Origin: Myxococcales bacterium
Lineage (GTDB): Bacteria; Myxococcota_A; Bradymonadia; UBA7976; UBA1532
Length of the DNA: 64,000 nt
Assembly (NCBI GenBank): GCA_020633555.1
Contig: JACKDL010000009.1
Location: forward strand, 139,637-203,636
Direction of reading: 5' to 3'
Part shown: positions 42,985 through 50,450 of the stretch, piece after piece
Position numbering within the stretch: position 1 is the first letter of the stretch
Layout of the letters: each line of letters starts with the position of its first letter
Notes under the pieces: model-generated
Told to the model about the DNA's origin: nothing
The model's input: only the letters and a program-made list of their open reading frames with translations
Databases searched by the model: none
Position numbers and translations under genes: made by a program

Positions 42985-44129
42985 CCCCCTCACTCACCGG
43001 CGCGATCCACGTCTGCCTGCTGGGCGACGATCCCGTGCGGATCATGACCCCCGCCCTGGATCCCGCCCTGGCCCCCCGCGAGGTGGTGCTGGTGGTGTCG
43101 CCTCAGATGCAGGAGCGCGCCGGCTGGCTGGAGGCGGTGCTGCGGCCCCGGGGCATCCAGGTCACCCGCTGGCCCATCGCCGACGCCTGGGACATCACCG
43201 GCGTGCGCGACACCCTGCTGCACCATGTGATCGAGCGGGGCGGTGAGCCCCTGATCCTGAACGCCAGCGGCGGCACCAAGCCCATGGCCCTGGGCGCCTT
43301 CGATGTGTTCCGCGGGCTGGGCCGGCCGGTGTTCTACGTGCACCCCGTAGCCGACCAGCTCATCTGGCTGCACCCCGACGACCGCGGCACCCACCCGCTG
43401 GCCGATGTGGTGAACCTGCGCACCTTCTTCGAGGCCCACGGCGCCGCGGTGGAGGCCGTGGCCGGCACCCAGGGCGTGCCCACCGCGTACCGCGAGCTCA
43501 CCGACACCCTGATCCGCCACGTGGCCCGCTTCGAGCGGCCCCTGGGCACCCTGAACTACCTGGCGGGCAGCGCCCGGGGCGAGGATCTGTTCAGCCGGCC
43601 CACCGGCCACACCCCGCCGGGCTTTGGCGACCTGGTGCATCTGTTCGCCGAGGCCGGCGTGCTGCGGCCCGTGGGCGACCGCCTGCAGTTCAAGAACGAG
43701 GACGCCCGCTTCTTCGCCCAGGGCGGCTGGCTGGAGCAGCACGTCTTCAGCGTGCTGTGGGGCCTGAAGGCCGAGCGCCCCATCCAGGACCTGGCCCGCG
43801 GCGTGGAGATCGTGCGCCACGTGGGCGGGGCGCCGGTGCACAACGAGCTGGACGTGGCCTGCCTGGCCGACAACGCCCTGTACCTGGTGGAGGCCAAGAC
43901 CAAGCACTTCGAGAAGGGCGAAGGCGCCGAGGTGGTCTACAAGATCGAGACCCTGCGCGAGCTGTTGGGCGCCGTGCACGCCCGGGCGATGATCGTCAGC
44001 TACAAGCCCCTGGGCGAGGCCCACCGCCGCCGGGCGCGGGACCTGGGCATCGCCACCTGCATCGGCGAGGAGATCGGCTGGCTGCGCGAGCAGCTGCGCC
44101 ACCTCATCCCCGCCCAGCGCGGCCGCTAG
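42981..44129 (+). CDS. CARF-domain PD-(D/E)XK nuclease, Card1/Can2-like (DUF1887)
   Basis: 382 residues from ATG 42981, which overlaps the protease stop and has GGAGG upstream. The N-terminal half is a CARF-type Rossmann sensor with the signature N94-x-SGGTK (96-100). A winged-helix-like linker follows. The nuclease core has HNELDVACL (E289, D291) and VEAKTKH (E304-A-K306). In Card1/Can2 this fold is switched on by cyclic oligoadenylate made by type III CRISPR complexes and degrades DNA and RNA. No cas10 or CRISPR array is present in the window, so the activating signal must come from elsewhere or be different. First gene of a coupled three-gene set. Confidence 0.88.
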   Translation: MTPSLTGAIHVCLLGDDPVRIMTPALDPALAPREVVLVVSPQMQERAGWLEAVLRPRGIQVTRWPIADAWDITGVRDTLLHHVIERGGEPLILNASGGTKPMALGAFDVFRGLGRPVFYVHPVADQLIWLHPDDRGTHPLADVVNLRTFFEAHGAAVEAVAGTQGVPTAYRELTDTLIRHVARFERPLGTLNYLAGSARGEDLFSRPTGHTPPGFGDLVHLFAEAGVLRPVGDRLQFKNEDARFFAQGGWLEQHVFSVLWGLKAERPIQDLARGVEIVRHVGGAPVHNELDVACLADNALYLVEAKTKHFEKGEGAEVVYKIETLRELLGAVHARAMIVSYKPLGEAHRRRARDLGIATCIGEEIGWLREQLRHLIPAQRGR

Positions 44130-44139
44130 GCGCGGGCGC

Positions 44140-44727
44140 GTGCGCGGCCTGGGTGAGCTGGTGCGGACGGGCCGCACCCCGCGAATCCTGGGGGTGGACG
44201 ACGCCCCCTTCGAGCACACCGCCGGCGCCACCGTGCCCGTGGCGGGCGTCGTCTGCGCCGGCACCCGCTTCGAGGGGCTGCTGTGGGGCCGGGCCACAGT
44301 GGACGGCGCCGACGCCACCGAAGCGCTGCTGGACCTGGTGCGCGGCAGCAAGTTCCTGCCCCAGCTCCACGCCGTGCTGCTGGATGGCCTGGCGGTGGGC
44401 GGCTTCAACCTGTTCGACCTGCCCGGCCTGGCGGCAGGCCTCGAGCGGCCGGTGATCGCCGTCATGCGCCGCCCGCCGGACTTCGCCGCCATCGATCGCG
44501 CCCTGGGGGCCTTCCCCGACGCCGCGCGGCGGCGGGCCCTGGTGGCCGCGGCGGGCCCGGTGCACACCCACGGGCCCTTCGCCTTCCAGGCGGCGGGCGC
44601 CGAGCCCGCCGAGGTGGGCCCGGCCTTGGAAGTGCTGACCGACCGCGGCCACGTGCCCGAGGCCCTGCGGCTGGCCCACCTGATCGGCAGCGCCGTGATC
44701 ACCGGCGAGAGCGGGAGGCGCGCATGA
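44140..44727 (+). CDS. DUF99 protein (endonuclease dU / EndoV-like fold)
   Basis: 195 residues, GTG start ten bases after the CARF gene. Clear DUF99 landmarks: RILGVDDAPFEH, VPVAGVVCAGTRFEG, ATVDGADATEALLDLV, LLDGLAVGGFNLFDL and PVIAVMRRPPDF. The family has an RNase-H-like fold related to endonuclease V and is listed as endonuclease dU; it is best known from archaea. Paired with a signal-activated nuclease, a nucleic-acid-processing role (uracil- or inosine-containing DNA or RNA) is likely. The stop overlaps the next start (ATGA). Confidence 0.85.
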   Translation: MRGLGELVRTGRTPRILGVDDAPFEHTAGATVPVAGVVCAGTRFEGLLWGRATVDGADATEALLDLVRGSKFLPQLHAVLLDGLAVGGFNLFDLPGLAAGLERPVIAVMRRPPDFAAIDRALGAFPDAARRRALVAAAGPVHTHGPFAFQAAGAEPAEVGPALEVLTDRGHVPEALRLAHLIGSAVITGESGRRA

Positions 44728-45602
44728 AGCGCTTGGGCGACTTCACCCTGGTGCGCCGGCGCATGCGGCGCTTCGCCGAGCGCAGCGGGCAGCCGCTGCC
44801 CGACGTGGACCGGCTGCACGCCGCCGAGGGCCTGCTGCGCCGGCTGGCGGCCACCCCCGAGGGCCAGCGCTTCGCCCTGCGCGGCGCGCTGCTGCGGCGC
44901 ACCTGGGGCGGCGCCGAGCCCGGCCCCATTGCGGCGGTGGAGCTGGCCTTCGACGGCACCCCCGACGACGTGTGGGCGGCCCTGCAGGCCGCGGCCATGG
45001 CCCCTGTGCCCGACGCGGTGCGCTTCGACCCCCACGTGCTCACCGTGGATCCCCTGCCCCGCCCGGGCAACCGCCCCGCCGTGCGCGCCCGGGTGGCCGC
45101 CCGGTTCGCCGAGGCCGACGCCGTGGACATCGAGGTGGAGCTGGGCCCCACCGGCCCCACCGACACCACCGACTTCCCCGCGGTGTTCGGGCCCACCGGC
45201 CCCCTGCGCCGCCAGACCCCCGCCGGCGCCTTCGCCGAGCGCCTGCAGGCCCTGGTGGATCCCGCCCGGGTGCACTTCGCGCCCGCCGATCTGCTGGAGG
45301 CCTGGCACATCGCCCGGGTGGCCACCCCCGAGCCCGGCGCCGTGGCCCTGGCCGTGGCCGACGCCTTCAGCCAGCGCGGCGTGAGCGCCGGCCGCCTGCG
45401 CCGCCTGCTGGACGACCGCTTCGGCGAGAGCAAGAGCAGCCTGAAGTCGTGGCGCCGCCACGAACGCGACCTGGGCCAGCCCCTGCCCGAGGTGACGGAG
45501 GCCGTCGCTGCCGTCCGCGCGCTGGTGCTGGCCGCTGGCATCGACGAGGACGAGACCCGCCTGGGGCAGACGACCCTGCCGCCCATCGCGGACTTCCGGT
45601 AG
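44724..45602 (+). CDS. AbiEii-like nucleotidyltransferase homologue with degenerate active site
   Basis: 292 residues; ATG overlaps the DUF99 stop and has GGAGG at six bases. The pattern LHAAEGLLRRLAATPEGQRF-ALRGALLRRTWGG-AAVELAFDG-PAVRARVAARF-FAERLQALVD follows AbiEii/AbiGii toxins (…FVLKGALLLR… RPTRDIDLL … EKFQAMV). The catalytic D-x-D is E73-L-A75 here and the Lys of EKFQA is Arg, so transfer activity is doubtful. A C-terminal helical extension (SSLKSWRRHERDLGQ) is extra. It may act as a binding or regulatory partner of the two nucleases. Followed by a gap of about 210 bp holding promoter copy C. Confidence 0.62.
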   Translation: MKRLGDFTLVRRRMRRFAERSGQPLPDVDRLHAAEGLLRRLAATPEGQRFALRGALLRRTWGGAEPGPIAAVELAFDGTPDDVWAALQAAAMAPVPDAVRFDPHVLTVDPLPRPGNRPAVRARVAARFAEADAVDIEVELGPTGPTDTTDFPAVFGPTGPLRRQTPAGAFAERLQALVDPARVHFAPADLLEAWHIARVATPEPGAVALAVADAFSQRGVSAGRLRRLLDDRFGESKSSLKSWRRHERDLGQPLPEVTEAVAAVRALVLAAGIDEDETRLGQTTLPPIADFR

Positions 45603-45750
45603 CGCCCAGCCAACGGATCACCCCACCGGCAGGGTGATGCGCACCTCCGTGGATCTTGGGAGCCCAAGGCACTGGCCAGCCGCACCAGCGAACTCACCAT
45701 GGGCGCGTAACCACCTGAGCAGACACAGATTCTGAGAAAGTCGAACAGAA

Positions 45751-45781
45751 AGACGCTACAGGCACCCAAGACGGCCGATAG
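45751..45781 (+). promoter_or_regulatory. CTACA-N13-GCCGAT promoter-like element, copy C
   Basis: AGACGCTACA (CTACA at 45756-45760), 13 bp, GCCGATAG (45774-45781), preceded by an A-rich tract (GAAAGTCGAACAGAA). ATG of the Y1 transposase-like gene follows 32 bp later. Confidence 0.6.
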
Positions 45782-45813
45782 GGATCCCAGACCCCGCATC
45801 GCCCGAGCCCGCC

Positions 45814-47148
45814 ATGCCGCGCCCCTGCCGCTACTACCCCGGGATGGTGACCCTGGAGGTCATGACCCGCACGCTGGAAGCCCGCCGCCTGCTGCGCCCC
45901 AGCGACGAGCTCAACGACCTGGTGCTTGGCGTCTTCGGCCACGTGCTGGAACGCCACGCGGACACGGTACGCCTGCACGAGCTGAGCTTCCTGTCGACGC
46001 ACTACCACAGCGGCCTCAGCGCCACCTGCCAGGCCGCCGGCTCGGCCTTCATGCGCGACCTGAACAGCGCGATGGCCAAGAAGGTGGGCCTGGAGTGCGA
46101 GTGGGAGGCCAAGGTCTGGGGGCAGCGCTATTCGGCCACCGTGCTGCACGAGAGCGCCCAGCCCGCGCGGCAGCTCTACATCGCCGAGCAGGGCCTGCCC
46201 GAGAACCTGTTTGCCTCGCCGGCCGACAACCCCTGCGTGAACTCCATCAGCGCCAAGGCCCGCGGCGAGTTCGAGCTGCAGGGCACCTGGTACGACAAGA
46301 CCGCCATGAGCAAGGCCGGCGTCGCCTGGCACAGCGAGCGGCGCGCCGAGTTCGGCCGCAAGGTCACCGTGCCGCTGCACCCCTGGCCCTTCGAGCAACG
46401 CTGGACCAAGACCCGCCGCCAGCGCGAAGCCAAGACCCTCATCGAGCGGAGCACACTGGCCCACGCCAGGCGCCGGGAAGCCGAAGGCGTTGAGGTGATG
46501 GGGGCGGAGCGCATGCGCGCGGCAGACCCTCGCTCGCGGACCAAGAACCCGCAGACGGGCACGGGCGCGCCTCGGGTGCGGGGGACGGCGCAGGAGGTCG
46601 CGGACTATCTGGCCGGCTACGCCGAGGGCATGGAGGCCCGCGAGCGCGCGCTGGACGCCGCCGCCGAAGCGCTGGACCTGACCGGGTGGGGCGACGACTT
46701 CGCCATCCCGGGCCCGCTGGAGGCCGCGCTGCGTCGGACCGCCGAGCAGCGCGCCAAGGTCGCGGCCAACCTGACCCGCGCGGGCCACGGTGCCGAGGAC
46801 AGCGCTGACCCCGGACCGACTGCTCCGCACATCCCCACCTTCGCGGAGCTGGACGCGAAGGCTGCGGCCGAGCGGCAGGCGCTGAAGGTCTTCACCCGCA
46901 CCCGCCGGATGAAGCGCCGCCAGCAAGCCCGCAACGCCCGTGTGCGACTCGGCGCTCGGCGGCGCCGCCGCCTGGCCGCCGGCCCCACCCGCCGCTGCCG
47001 CGGCCGGCGCCTGCTGGCCAGGTCAGGCACATCTCGGCGCCGACCTACTCAACGTGTGGTCCATCACGGCACCGAGGGCCCAGATCTGCCGGTCGTGATC
47101 CGCCCGTTGCGCTTGAGCCGGCCGACAGGCCCCGACCCCGGCGGTTGA
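45814..47148 (+). CDS. Y1/REP-associated HUH transposase-like protein
   Basis: 444 residues. The N-terminal 150 residues match REP-associated tyrosine transposases (RAYT/Y1_Tnp): MPRPCRYYPG opening, LLRPSDELNDLVLGVFGHVLE, an HUH pair H63-Y-H65 in FLSTHYHSGL and the candidate nucleophile Tyr122 in RQLYIAEQGL with PENLFASPADNP after it. The rest is a long Arg/Ala-rich extension (from about 290 strongly basic) not found in minimal RAYTs. RAYTs act on hairpin-forming REP sequences; a 66-bp tandem repeat lies just downstream (47268-47397). No left or right IS ends recognised, so it is probably a domesticated single-copy gene. Confidence 0.75.
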   Translation: MPRPCRYYPGMVTLEVMTRTLEARRLLRPSDELNDLVLGVFGHVLERHADTVRLHELSFLSTHYHSGLSATCQAAGSAFMRDLNSAMAKKVGLECEWEAKVWGQRYSATVLHESAQPARQLYIAEQGLPENLFASPADNPCVNSISAKARGEFELQGTWYDKTAMSKAGVAWHSERRAEFGRKVTVPLHPWPFEQRWTKTRRQREAKTLIERSTLAHARRREAEGVEVMGAERMRAADPRSRTKNPQTGTGAPRVRGTAQEVADYLAGYAEGMEARERALDAAAEALDLTGWGDDFAIPGPLEAALRRTAEQRAKVAANLTRAGHGAEDSADPGPTAPHIPTFAELDAKAAAERQALKVFTRTRRMKRRQQARNARVRLGARRRRRLAAGPTRRCRGRRLLARSGTSRRRPTQRVVHHGTEGPDLPVVIRPLRLSRPTGPDPGG

Positions 47149-47267
47149 CCCCCGCCCCCTGAGTTCAAAGGGGTTCCACCGATTCCAAGCCCACCAGCGC
47201 ACCGCGCCAGCGCCCCCTTGCGCACCAAATTCGTGAGCAACGACCGATGTTCGGTCTTTGGTACCGC

Positions 47268-47397
47268 CTGGCACCCTCGGCCCTGGCCAGAGGCCTGAAC
47301 CCTGAAGTCCCGTGGCACCCGCAGCCCCCACACCTGGCACCCTCGGCCCTGGCCAGAGGCCTGAACCCTGAAGTCCCGTGGCACCCGCAGCCCCTAC
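47268..47397. repeat. 66-bp direct tandem repeat with imperfect palindrome
   Basis: Two nearly perfect copies in tandem at a 66-bp period (CTGGCACCCTCGGCCCTGGC at 47268 and 47334). Each contains an imperfect inverted repeat (CCTCGGCCCTGGCCAGAGG). The 306-bp gap 47149-47454 holds nothing else recognisable. Because 66 is a multiple of three, one frame reads through as a 22-residue Pro-rich repeat, but no ribosome site or codon pattern supports a gene. It could be a REP-like substrate of the adjacent HUH protein. Confidence 0.85.
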
Positions 47398-47454
47398 ATC
47401 ACCAGCTACACCACCCGCCGGCGGCTCAGCCAGATCTGAGCGCGCCGCCGCCCC

Positions 47455-48765
47455 TCACCCCACCGGCAGCGTGAAGCGCACCGCCAGGCCGCCACCCTCG
47501 GGCAGCGTCGCCTGAATGCTGCCGCCGTGGGCCGCCACGATGCGCTGACACAGGGTCAGGCCCAGGCCCACGCCGCCGCGGGCCTTGCTGCGGCTCTGCT
47601 CGGCCCGCCAGAAGGCGTCGAACAGCTTCGCCACCTCGTCGGGGGCCACGCCGGGGCCGTGGTCGCGCACGGTGAAGGCCACGGCGCCCTCACCGGCCCC
47701 CTCGACGGTGATCTGCACCGGACCGGCGCCGTAGCGGCCGGCGTTGTCGAGCAGGTTGTCGAACACCCGGTGGGCGAAGCGCGGATCCACGTGCAGGGTG
47801 CCGTCGGCGTCCTGGGGCACGCTCAACGCCAGGCTGGGGTGGCGGCGGGCGAAGCGGTGGGCGGCGCTGGCCAGCAGGTCGCTCACGGCCACCTGCTCGC
47901 GGCGCAGCACGGCCTCGCCCAGCACGGGGTCCAGCCGGGCCGAGGCCAGCACGTCCTCCACCAGACCCTCCAGCTCGGCCAGGTCGCCGTCCACCCCCTG
48001 CAGGGGCTCGGGCAGGTCGCCCTCTTCGGCGGCCCACTCCAGCGCCACCCGGATGCGCGCCATGGGCGTGCGCAGCTCGTGGCTGATGTCGGCCAGCAGG
48101 GCCTTCTCGTGGGTGCGCAGCCGGGCCAGGTTGTCGAGCATGCCGTCGATGGCGCCGCCCAGCCGGCGCAGGTCACCCGAGGCGCGCAGGGGCCCCACCC
48201 GGGCCTCCAGATCGCCCTCGGCCACCCGATCCACCGTGCCCACCATGGCCTCGACGGGCCGGGCGATGCGGCGGGCCCGGGGCCAAGAGATGAGCGCCAG
48301 GATCACCAGCAGCCCCGCCACGGCGTAGACGAACTTGCGGGGGTCGTGGCCCCGCCAGCGGGCCACCAGGAAGGCGTCCTCGCCCACGGGGATGGCCCGG
48401 TAGCCGTGGCCCACGCGCACGCTGCGGTCGGGCTTCAGCTCGGCCACCGCCGACAGGGCGTCCACCTGATCCAGGGGGCAGGCGTTGGCCTGGCGGGCCT
48501 CGGCCAGCACCTCGCCGTCGCGGCGGTACAGCACCAGCTCCTGGTAGGTCAGCTCGGCCATCTCGGCCAGCTTCGCCCCGCGCTCGCCGGGCGACACGGC
48601 CTCGAGCTGCGCGGCCACGGCCCGCGGCACGCGGTCCCAGGGGGCGCCCTTGTTGAACACCCAGCCCAGCACGAACAGGAACAGCGCCACCACGGCGATG
48701 ACCAGCAGGCTGTGCAGGTACACCCGCCAGAACAGGCGGTGGCGGCGGAAGTGGCCCGGCGTCAT
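47455..48765 (-). CDS. Sensor histidine kinase, CpxA/RstB-like
   Basis: 436 residues. TM1 about 14-36, periplasmic sensor about 37-140 (with one Cys), TM2 about 142-160, HAMP (RRIARPVEAMVGTVDRVAEGDL), H-box ADISHELRTPMARIRV with the phospho-acceptor His, N-box DNLLDNAGRYG, and G-boxes RDHGPGV and GGVGLGLTLC. Inner-membrane envelope sensor. It overlaps the response regulator (ATGA). With the Spy/CpxP-like gene upstream this is a Cpx-type envelope-stress set. Confidence 0.92.
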   Translation of the reverse strand: MTPGHFRRHRLFWRVYLHSLLVIAVVALFLFVLGWVFNKGAPWDRVPRAVAAQLEAVSPGERGAKLAEMAELTYQELVLYRRDGEVLAEARQANACPLDQVDALSAVAELKPDRSVRVGHGYRAIPVGEDAFLVARWRGHDPRKFVYAVAGLLVILALISWPRARRIARPVEAMVGTVDRVAEGDLEARVGPLRASGDLRRLGGAIDGMLDNLARLRTHEKALLADISHELRTPMARIRVALEWAAEEGDLPEPLQGVDGDLAELEGLVEDVLASARLDPVLGEAVLRREQVAVSDLLASAAHRFARRHPSLALSVPQDADGTLHVDPRFAHRVFDNLLDNAGRYGAGPVQITVEGAGEGAVAFTVRDHGPGVAPDEVAKLFDAFWRAEQSRSKARGGVGLGLTLCQRIVAAHGGSIQATLPEGGGLAVRFTLPVG

Positions 48766-49460
48766 CGGGGATCCACGAACAGGTAGCCCACGCCGCGCAC
48801 GGTGCGGATGAACCGCGGCCGCTTGGGGTCATCGCCCAGCTTCTGGCGCAGCCGGCTGATGTGCACGTCCACGCTGCGGTCGAAGCTCTCGGCGCTGTCG
48901 CCGCCCGCCAGCTCGATGAGCTGCTCGCGGCCCAGCACCCGCCCCGCCCGGTCGGCCAGGGTGTACAGCAGGGCGAACTCCCAGCTCGTCAGGTCCAGGG
49001 CCTGCCCGTCCAGGAAGGCCTGGCGCGCGCCGGGGTCCAGCCGCAGCCCGTCGCGCTCCACGGCGGGGCGCTGGGGCACCAGGCGGCCGTGGTGGCGGCG
49101 CACGGTGGCCCGGATGCGGGCCAGCAGCTCCCGGGGCGAGTAGGGCTTGGGCAGGTAGTCGTCGGCGCCGATCTCCAGGCCCATCACCCGGTCGGCCTCT
49201 TCACCGCGGGCCGAGATCATGATCACCGGCACGTCGGACTCCTGGCGCAGCCGGGTGCAGATCTCGATGCCGTCCATGCCGGGCAGCATCAGGTCCAGCA
49301 GCACCACGTCGAAGGCGGCGCGCCGGGCGAGCTGCAGCCCCGAGGGGCCGTCGCTCACCACGGTCACGTCCACGCCGTGGCGGGCCAGGTAGCTGCGGGT
49401 CAGATCGGCCAGGCGGGCGTCGTCTTCGACGAGCAGGGCGGTCAGGGGCGTGTCGGTCAT
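48762..49460 (-). CDS. OmpR-family response regulator, CpxR-like
   Basis: 232 residues. Receiver domain with acidic pair EDDARL, phospho-acceptor Asp in VVLLDLMLPGMDG and Lys in YLPKPYSPREL; C-terminal winged helix (LTSWEFALLYTLADRAGRVLGREQL, DRSVDVHISRLRQKLGDD). Transcription factor paired with the kinase that it overlaps. The Spy-like gene 91 bp upstream is the most likely regulated target. Confidence 0.93.
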   Translation of the reverse strand: MTDTPLTALLVEDDARLADLTRSYLARHGVDVTVVSDGPSGLQLARRAAFDVVLLDLMLPGMDGIEICTRLRQESDVPVIMISARGEEADRVMGLEIGADDYLPKPYSPRELLARIRATVRRHHGRLVPQRPAVERDGLRLDPGARQAFLDGQALDLTSWEFALLYTLADRAGRVLGREQLIELAGGDSAESFDRSVDVHISRLRQKLGDDPKRPRFIRTVRGVGYLFVDPR

Positions 49461-49483
49461 GGGCGCACCTTACAACGGGGGGC

Positions 49484-49525
49484 GCCCCGGCCGCGCGCCC
49501 GAGGGGGGAGGCGCGCGGCCGGGGC
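49484..49525. promoter_or_regulatory. Perfect 16-bp GC hairpin between the Spy-like and response-regulator genes
   Basis: GCCCCGGCCGCGCGCC (49484-49499) pairs perfectly with 49510-49525 around a 10-base loop. It lies in the 91-bp spacer on the transcript running from the Spy-like gene into the response regulator. No T-run follows on either strand, so it is more likely an mRNA-stability or attenuation element that would keep the Spy-like mRNA high and the regulator low than a classical terminator. Confidence 0.7.
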
Positions 49526-49551
49526 GGCGAACACTTCGGATCCGAAGGCGG

Positions 49552-50013
49552 CTACTTCTCGCCGTGGCGCTCGCGGATCAGCTCGGCGAGCTGGGTGCGC
49601 TGCGCGGGCGTGAGCACGCCGTGGGCCTCGACGCCCGCGTCCACCGCCTGGTGGGCCAGGGCCCGCATGGCCTCGATGCGCTCGTCCACCAGGGCGTGCA
49701 GGGCCTTGGCGTCGGGCTTCTCGGCGGTGAGCTGCGCCATCACCAGCTCGCGGGTGGCCTTGCGGCCCTCGAACTGCGGCTTCACCGCCTCGAACAGCTC
49801 GTCGGCCAGTCCCTTGATCTGGGCGCGCTGGTCGTCGCTGGCGTCCAGCTCGCTGAGCATGGCGTCCATGCGCCAGTCCACGAACTTCTTCACCTTCTCG
49901 GCGCTCATGTGGCGGCCATGGTGGTGGCCGAAGAATCCGGCGCTGGCGATGCCCACCCCGCCCAGGGTGAACAGGCCCACGATCAGGGCGATGATGCGCT
50001 TGCGCTTCGACAT
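49552..50013 (-). CDS. Spy/CpxP-family periplasmic chaperone-like protein
   Basis: 153 residues from ATG 50013 (AAAGGAG upstream). Signal peptide (IIALIVGLFTLGGVGIASAG), a His-rich stretch FFGHHHGRHM that could bind metal, and an all-helical body ending in the LTxxQ-type motif VLTPAQRTQL. CpxP inhibits the sensor kinase and Spy holds unfolded periplasmic proteins; the neighbouring kinase and regulator support such a feedback role. Confidence 0.82.
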   Translation of the reverse strand: MSKRKRIIALIVGLFTLGGVGIASAGFFGHHHGRHMSAEKVKKFVDWRMDAMLSELDASDDQRAQIKGLADELFEAVKPQFEGRKATRELVMAQLTAEKPDAKALHALVDERIEAMRALAHQAVDAGVEAHGVLTPAQRTQLAELIRERHGEK

Positions 50014-50138
50014 GCGGGGGGCTCCTTTCGGGCCGAGGCCAAGTCCTCGGTGTGCCCACAATCGGGCCCCCCGGTGAAGGGACTTTGCAGCGCGAGTGAA
50101 GTTGTGTTGCGGGCCCGCCCGCGCCCCGCCGACCTCCC

Positions 50139-50183
50139 GAGAAGCGCTTCTCGCTTGACCGCCCGCGAGCCCCTTCGATAGCT
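50139..50183 (+). promoter_or_regulatory. Promoter with upstream palindromic operator
   Basis: A perfect 14-bp palindrome GAGAAGCGCTTCTC (50139-50152) touches TTGACC (50155-50160), with a 17-bp spacer to ATAGCT (50178-50183). The arrangement suggests a regulated promoter for the short unit that ends at the terminator at 50336. The 437-bp gap 50014-50450 contains this unit and no larger gene. Confidence 0.5.
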
Positions 50184-50232
50184 GTCACGGGTCGCGGCCC
50201 CCTATGGCCGCGCCATCCCGAGAGGCCCTTCG

Positions 50233-50313
50233 ATGAGCAAGCGAATGACCGGCATCCCCACGCTCGACGCCGCCTGGCAGGTGGTGTTCCGGGCGCGGGT
50301 GCGCGCCAGGTAG
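50233..50313 (+). CDS. 26-residue mini-ORF in a short transcription unit
   Basis: ATG 50233 has GAGAGG seven bases upstream and encodes MSKRMTGIPTLDAAWQ followed by an Arg/Val-rich tail, stop TAG. It is flanked by a promoter (50155-50183), a 7-bp hairpin in the leader (50193-50212) and a strong terminator 23 bp after the stop. It could be a small basic peptide or a leader peptide; the RNA itself (about 185 nt) could be the functional product. No family recognised. Confidence 0.4.
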   Translation: MSKRMTGIPTLDAAWQVVFRARVRAR

Positions 50314-50335
50314 TCGCTCGCGAAGGCCCTTGAAC

Positions 50336-50372
50336 AAAGGCCGGTTCCGCGAGCGCGGGGCCGGCCTTTTTC
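50336..50372 (+). terminator. Rho-independent terminator of the mini-ORF unit
   Basis: AAAGGCCGG (50336-50344) pairs with CCGGCCTTT, enclosing an inner CCGCG/CGCGG stem, followed by a T-run. Strong stem before the MATE gene, so the latter needs its own promoter or read-through. Confidence 0.85.
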
Positions 50373-50450
50373 GTTCTGGGGGATGATCCTCAGCCGCCGC
50401 CCCGCCTCGCTCCAGGGCTGCCGATCCGGCAGCAGAGAGGCAGGTGTCAG

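Noticed and set aside
42900..45700. CRISPR array or cas genes near the CARF nuclease
   Set aside because: No regularly spaced short repeats and no Cas-like proteins were found on either strand anywhere in the window.
47247..47474. Pro-rich 75-codon frame spanning the 66-bp repeat
   Set aside because: Open only because the repeat length is a multiple of three; no ribosome site and it runs into the histidine kinase tail.
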